A stretch of 64,000 nucleotides of DNA from Acrasis kona. Taxonomy: Eukaryota; Heterolobosea; Eutetramitea; Acrasida; Acrasidae. The DNA lies in the NCBI GenBank assembly GCA_026419775.2, contig JAOPGA020000651.1, positions 1 to 64,000 on the forward strand, read 5' to 3'. The position numbers and the translations under genes were made by a program. Within the stretch, counting starts at the first letter, position 1. The number at the start of each line of letters is the position of its first letter. Below are positions 60,132 to 64,000 of this stretch, in pieces. The notes under the pieces are model-generated. The model was not told where the DNA came from. It did no database searches and worked only from the letters and a program-made list of their open reading frames with translations.

Positions 60132-61036
60132 TATTTTGTTTGTCTAATCGTTGATCTGTGCCTTGCATAGATTTCTTCGATCATGTTCTGTGCCACGCTT
60201 AGATTTTGATCTTTTAGATCTCTTTTGCAGATGCCACGCATCTGCAATCTATATATTGAGTAGTGCACTCGGGGAGATATGTTTGTACAAATACATCGGG
60301 GGATATCATTATCGTATGAAATTGGTACGTCTTGTGAGCAGACACTGTCTATCCAATCTGGATCTGTAATCCATGTGTATACCATTCGGAAGGGGAATTT
60401 CGAGTTCTGTTCTTCTTGCTAATCCATTATTAGGGTTCTTACCGGGTGCCCGATAAGGATTTAACAGATATGCTATGTTTATATGTAAGCATCAACACTG
60501 CAGATATATCAGATTTTGTTGTTGTTGAGTTTTTGATTATCGGATAACGGATGCTTATCGGATAAAACTCAACTTTGTCAGGGCAATAGAATAATCAAAA
60601 AAATTAGTTTATATCATGTGCTAGCGGTGTTCAGTAACTTTTATCCGATAAGAGCCCTAAATCCATTTCTGATGATCATCAATGAGATGTTGACTTAATT
60701 TGATGTTGGTGTGAAATGTTAGTGTTGTGTTGAAATGCATGAGGACTATTAGTCGAATTTTTTTGTACCTCAAATTCTACCACTATACGATACCGAAGGA
60801 ATTAATTCTTATTTGTATCGTTTGGTTCTTTGATGAACCACTTCGAACATCTGCTTGGTGTGACACATTCGAACATCGTACTCCTGCTTGTCTAATTAGT
60901 GTGATTCTAAATAACGGTTGGTGCTTCAGGAGGATATCTTCCCTAAGTCTTCTCCCATGGCCTTTTCTTGAGACCAATCCCTCCGCTATTTTTGTTCATC
61001 CAATCAACTGTCTTCTAGATTTATTGTCGTCCTGAA
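60132..61036. other. Gene-free region with repeats
   Basis: Frames at 60128-60385 and 60727-61035 have no recognisable content. Several copies of TTATCGGATAA-like sequence occur between 60440 and 60652. The right end holds the promoter of the kinase/ATPase gene. Confidence 0.4.
60554..60652. repeat. 14-bp inverted repeat with tandem TTATCGGAT copies
   Basis: CTTATCGGATAAAA at 60554-60567 is the exact reverse complement of TTTTATCCGATAAG at 60639-60652, with a 71-base spacer. A second direct copy of TTATCGGATAA lies about 18 bases before the left arm (60536-60546), and CCCGATAAGG occurs near 60450. It could be a terminal or sub-terminal repeat of a decayed mobile element, or a transcribed hairpin. 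Confidence 0.7.
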
Positions 61037-64000
61037 ATGCATAATGCATGGGACCAGATAGAAGTACTGCATGATAGTACAAACTCTACCTTGAAAAGAG
61101 TGAGGTATAGGTCATCATTGCGTTTGGTTAGAGAATACAAGAAGGGTAATCGAGGGGCCCAAATAGAACAAATGAGGTGGGAGCATTTAATAGGCACGAA
61201 GCTTGGCGCAACTAATGATCACATCGTACGATATCTCGAGTTATTCGAAGACGAAGAAAATTGTGCCCTTATATTGGAGGATTGTGGTGGCAGCCTGTTA
61301 TCTACCTGCCTTCCAAAACGAGGATTTGATGTTCAAGAATTCCAACAAATTGCCAAACAAATAGTAAAAGGACTTTGCACTGTGCACGAAAACAACACAA
61401 TACACATGGACATTAAACCAAGCAACATGGTTTGACTGAAACATTTTCAACACTTTAACTCTTTAAAGATTATCACACCAAGTGGTCATTTGCAATTGTA
61501 TAATTTCAAAACATCCAGCAACTTTTCTGGATCTAGAATAGTTGGTGGCACTCTAGCATATACCAGTCCCGTAAGTGAATTTTCAACATGATCTCACAAC
61601 ATTTTAGGAATCAACCGGAAGGATTAATCGTATCATTGACTACAGAACAGACTTTTATAGTTTAGGATGTACATTTTACGAATTACTAACAGGACGTCAA
61701 CCGTTCCGATCGACCAATCCCTCAGAATTAATTCACAACCACATTGCTTCCCAACCAGCAGAATTACCTTCGCACATACCCATCAACATCAAATCAATCA
61801 TTTTCAAACTTTTAGAAAAAGATGCTTCTGATCGTTATCAGAGCTGTCAAGGACTTTTACATGATTTATCATTGTGCGAGACCAAACCCAACATTGAGTT
61901 CCCATTAGGTCAGAATGACTTTTTTGATAAATTCGAAGCGAAAAAACATTTATACGGGAGAGATGAAGAAATCGAAAAATTGATTCAAGCCTATCAATCC
62001 GTTCAAAATGCAAATACTAGAATCGTAATGATCGAGGGAAAATCTGGTTTCGGAAAGAGTAGTTTGGTGGAGGCGTTGGAACATCACATCAAGTCAAAGC
62101 ATGGTTACTTTTCAAAAGCAAAGTTCGACCAATTAGAACACAATAGCGCTAATAAAGTAATGAGAGAGGTGTTAGAAGGTGTTGTACATTTGATTTTAAT
62201 GTGTGACCAAGATGTAATTATAAAATGGAAAAAAACTCTTATGGACGCCTTGAGTCCAAATGCTGTTGCTTTGTATGACTTGATTCCAAATTTAAAAATC
62301 TTGTTGGGAGATCAACCGCCCATTAGTGTTGTGGGAATTTCTGAAAGTAGGAATCGTTTAGAATTTGTTCTCGAAAAGTTTATTTCCACTTTTGTAAGGC
62401 ATACTAGTGCTTTGGTGCTGTTTCTTGATGATATGCATTGGGCGGATCAAGAATCTCTTCAAATATTGAAAGTTATTTTGCGTCAACCTGAAAATTTATT
62501 AGTGATTGGTGCTTATCGTGATAACGATCCTGGACAAACTGACTTGTTATCTTGTTTTGTAAACAAATCCGATTCAATTCCTAAACAATCACATATTGTT
62601 CTTGGTCCGCTGCCTAGACATGTAGTGACGTTATGGTTAAGTGATGTGATGAGCCTTGATGAAGATGGGAATGTTCAGGATTTGTCCGATGTTATTTATT
62701 CCAAGACTGATGGTAATCCGTTCTTTATCAAATTGTTCTTGATCAAATTGAAAAAGAGTGGTTTTGTTAGACGTCAGAACAGGTCTTGGCTGTGGGATTT
62801 GAATGCCATCAGAGAAATAGATTCTACCGATGATATTGTTAGTATGATGACCAAGAGGTTATTGGGCTTCCCTAGCAATACACAAACTATTCTGAAATGG
62901 GCTAGTTGTATGGGTAATAAATTCGATATTTCGTTGTTTGCTACATTAATAAAATTGACCAGCAATGATGTGCTCGTCGATTTGTATCCATTAATAGAAG
63001 CTGGTCTTGTCACAGTTGATCTCAATATTTTGAAATTCTTTCATGATCGGATCCAAGAAGCTGCTTACTCTCTCATAAATGACCAAGAAAAGAAGATCAT
63101 GCATTATACTCTTGGTCGTCGTTGGTTGGCGTTAAATCAAGAACAAGATTTACTTGATATTGTAAGCCACATAAACATGGCTGATAGTTTATTTGAAAGT
63201 CAAGAATCTTTTGATCCCATCACTGACGGTCAATCCAGAATAGAACACATTGAGTTGATCGCTGAGATCAATTTGAGAGCAGGAAAAAAGTATTTGGCTT
63301 CAGGTACATATTACAATGCAGTTGAGTCCTTCCTTATGGGATTAGAAATGATCAAGAAGATTTCGCCAGAGGACCAGCTCTGGGAATCTCACTATGACAT
63401 CATGCTTGATTTATATGTTAATTTATGTGATGCCAACTACAGCATTGCAGATTATGAATCTAACAATGTTCTAATCGACAAGTTAATTCCTCTTATACGA
63501 TTCCCAGAGAAATGTCTTCCGTTATATACAATCCGTGTAATGCAGGAGACGCTAACAGGTAATAGCAAGAAGGCTGTCGACACTGCCAAAAGTATATTAT
63601 CACAATATGGAGTGGAGATACCTTCTTCTGATCATGAAATCAATGAAAAATTACAAATGGAAGTAAAGTTACTGGATCAAAAAATATCGTTGATGGATGA
63701 CATTAATAACATTCAATCCGATAACACTGGTTATCCTGGCGTAGCTTCAATTCTGTTGTCTTTGCTAATTACTACTTATTTATCTGAAAATTATTTATTT
63801 CCTCTTGTGTCAGTCATTACATCCAACTACATGTTGAACTGTCCACTGTCACCTGACTTGGCAAGTTGTCTTGCTTTCTATGGAATCACTTTGAGCGGAA
63901 GTGGTCAATTTGATAAATTGAAAAAGGTTGACAGCTTGATCCAACAAGTTCTTGATCTGTTCCCTAATGAATACGCCAACCACTGTAGAGCCATTCATTT
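61037..64000 (+). CDS. Protein kinase-like domain fused to AAA/STAND ATPase (partial)
   Basis: Exons 61037-61429, 61469-61570 and 61608 to the window edge, introns 39 and 37 bases, give 962 residues so far. Residues 15-245 form a kinase fold: IVRYLELFEDEENCALILED, HMDIKPSNM (123-131) in place of HRDxxxxN, and NFK (143-145) in place of DFG, followed by GTLAYTSPE and DFYSLGCTFYELLTGRQPF. The metal-binding Asp of DFG is Asn, so it may be catalytically weak or dead. After a linker, an ATPase begins at YGRDEEIEKLIQAY with Walker A GKSGFGKS (309-316) and Walker B LVLFLDDMHWAD. Then come helical repeats (FFHDRIQEAAYSLI). Such kinase-ATPase chains precede GAF and histidine-kinase domains in bacterial and protist signalling proteins; the C-terminal part is beyond the window. 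Confidence 0.82.

Noticed and set aside
60128-60385. Minus-strand frame near the recombinase relic
   Set aside because: No motif or splice partners; could be part of the element but cannot be supported.
60727-61035. Plus-strand Cys- and Leu-rich frame before the kinase gene
   Set aside because: Frame ends directly before the kinase ATG, no domain, and the opposite strand is equally open.

Overview
The window is nuclear DNA from a free-living unicellular eukaryote. Reading frames use the standard stop codons. Genes are packed on both strands, usually with 20-500 bases between them, and many are split by very small GT-AG introns. I could place 36 introns by keeping the frame and a recognisable protein on both sides; 33 of them are 31-45 bases long and the median is 39. 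The gene content (CFAP20, a ciliary-type repeat protein, dynactin p62, prominin-like, RCC1 and NHL surface proteins, a kinase/ATPase hybrid, MORN-like relics) fits an amoeboflagellate protist. A heterolobosean (Naegleria/Acrasis relative) is my best guess, but this is inference and not proven by the window.

Layout. 1-4.6 kb: a secreted NHL-repeat protein with a Thr/Pro repeat tail (cut by the window edge), then a poorly coding stretch with broken genes, including a piggyBac-like transposase relic. 4.6-10.2 kb: a 919-residue protein ending in an OTU cysteine-protease domain, a quinone-oxidoreductase-like enzyme and a 5'-nucleotidase. 10.7-21.4 kb: mostly nuclear and housekeeping genes: a GATA finger, a CCDC174-like protein, a USP10-like deubiquitinase, CFAP20, PRP38, NOM1, a Rho GTPase, a secreted protein of unknown role and TRAPPC5. 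21.6-37.1 kb: an extended LCAT-like acyltransferase, a secreted vWD protein, an LRR protein, a bacterial-looking NRAMP metal transporter, YJU2, an ER-retained DUF2237 protein, a calpain and RGP1.

38-58.9 kb: small nuclear-type proteins, an RCC1-repeat surface protein, a PPC-domain protein, an RGS protein, a calponin-homology/SHOCT protein, a gene joining an MSP/VAP-like domain to dynactin p62, a ciliary-type repeat protein, class III alcohol dehydrogenase, a FIT/PAP2-like membrane protein, a GNAT-like protein, an adenylate kinase-like protein, an unknown Ser/Pro-rich protein, a prominin-like protein and a small GPI-type protein. 59-64 kb: an unresolved membrane-protein gene, a tyrosine-recombinase relic with an inverted repeat, and the start of a kinase/AAA-ATPase protein.

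The genes do not form one pathway. Several themes recur: membrane traffic (TRAPPC5, RGP1, dynactin p62, Rho), mRNA processing and ribosome assembly (PRP38, YJU2, CCDC174, NOM1), cilia (CFAP20 and the repeat protein) and the cell surface (NHL, RCC1, prominin, vWD, LCAT). Most striking to me are the MSP-p62 fusion, the RCC1 gene in which introns sit at the same point of successive repeats, the near-uniform tiny introns, and the many stop codons that form part of an AATAAA poly(A) signal.
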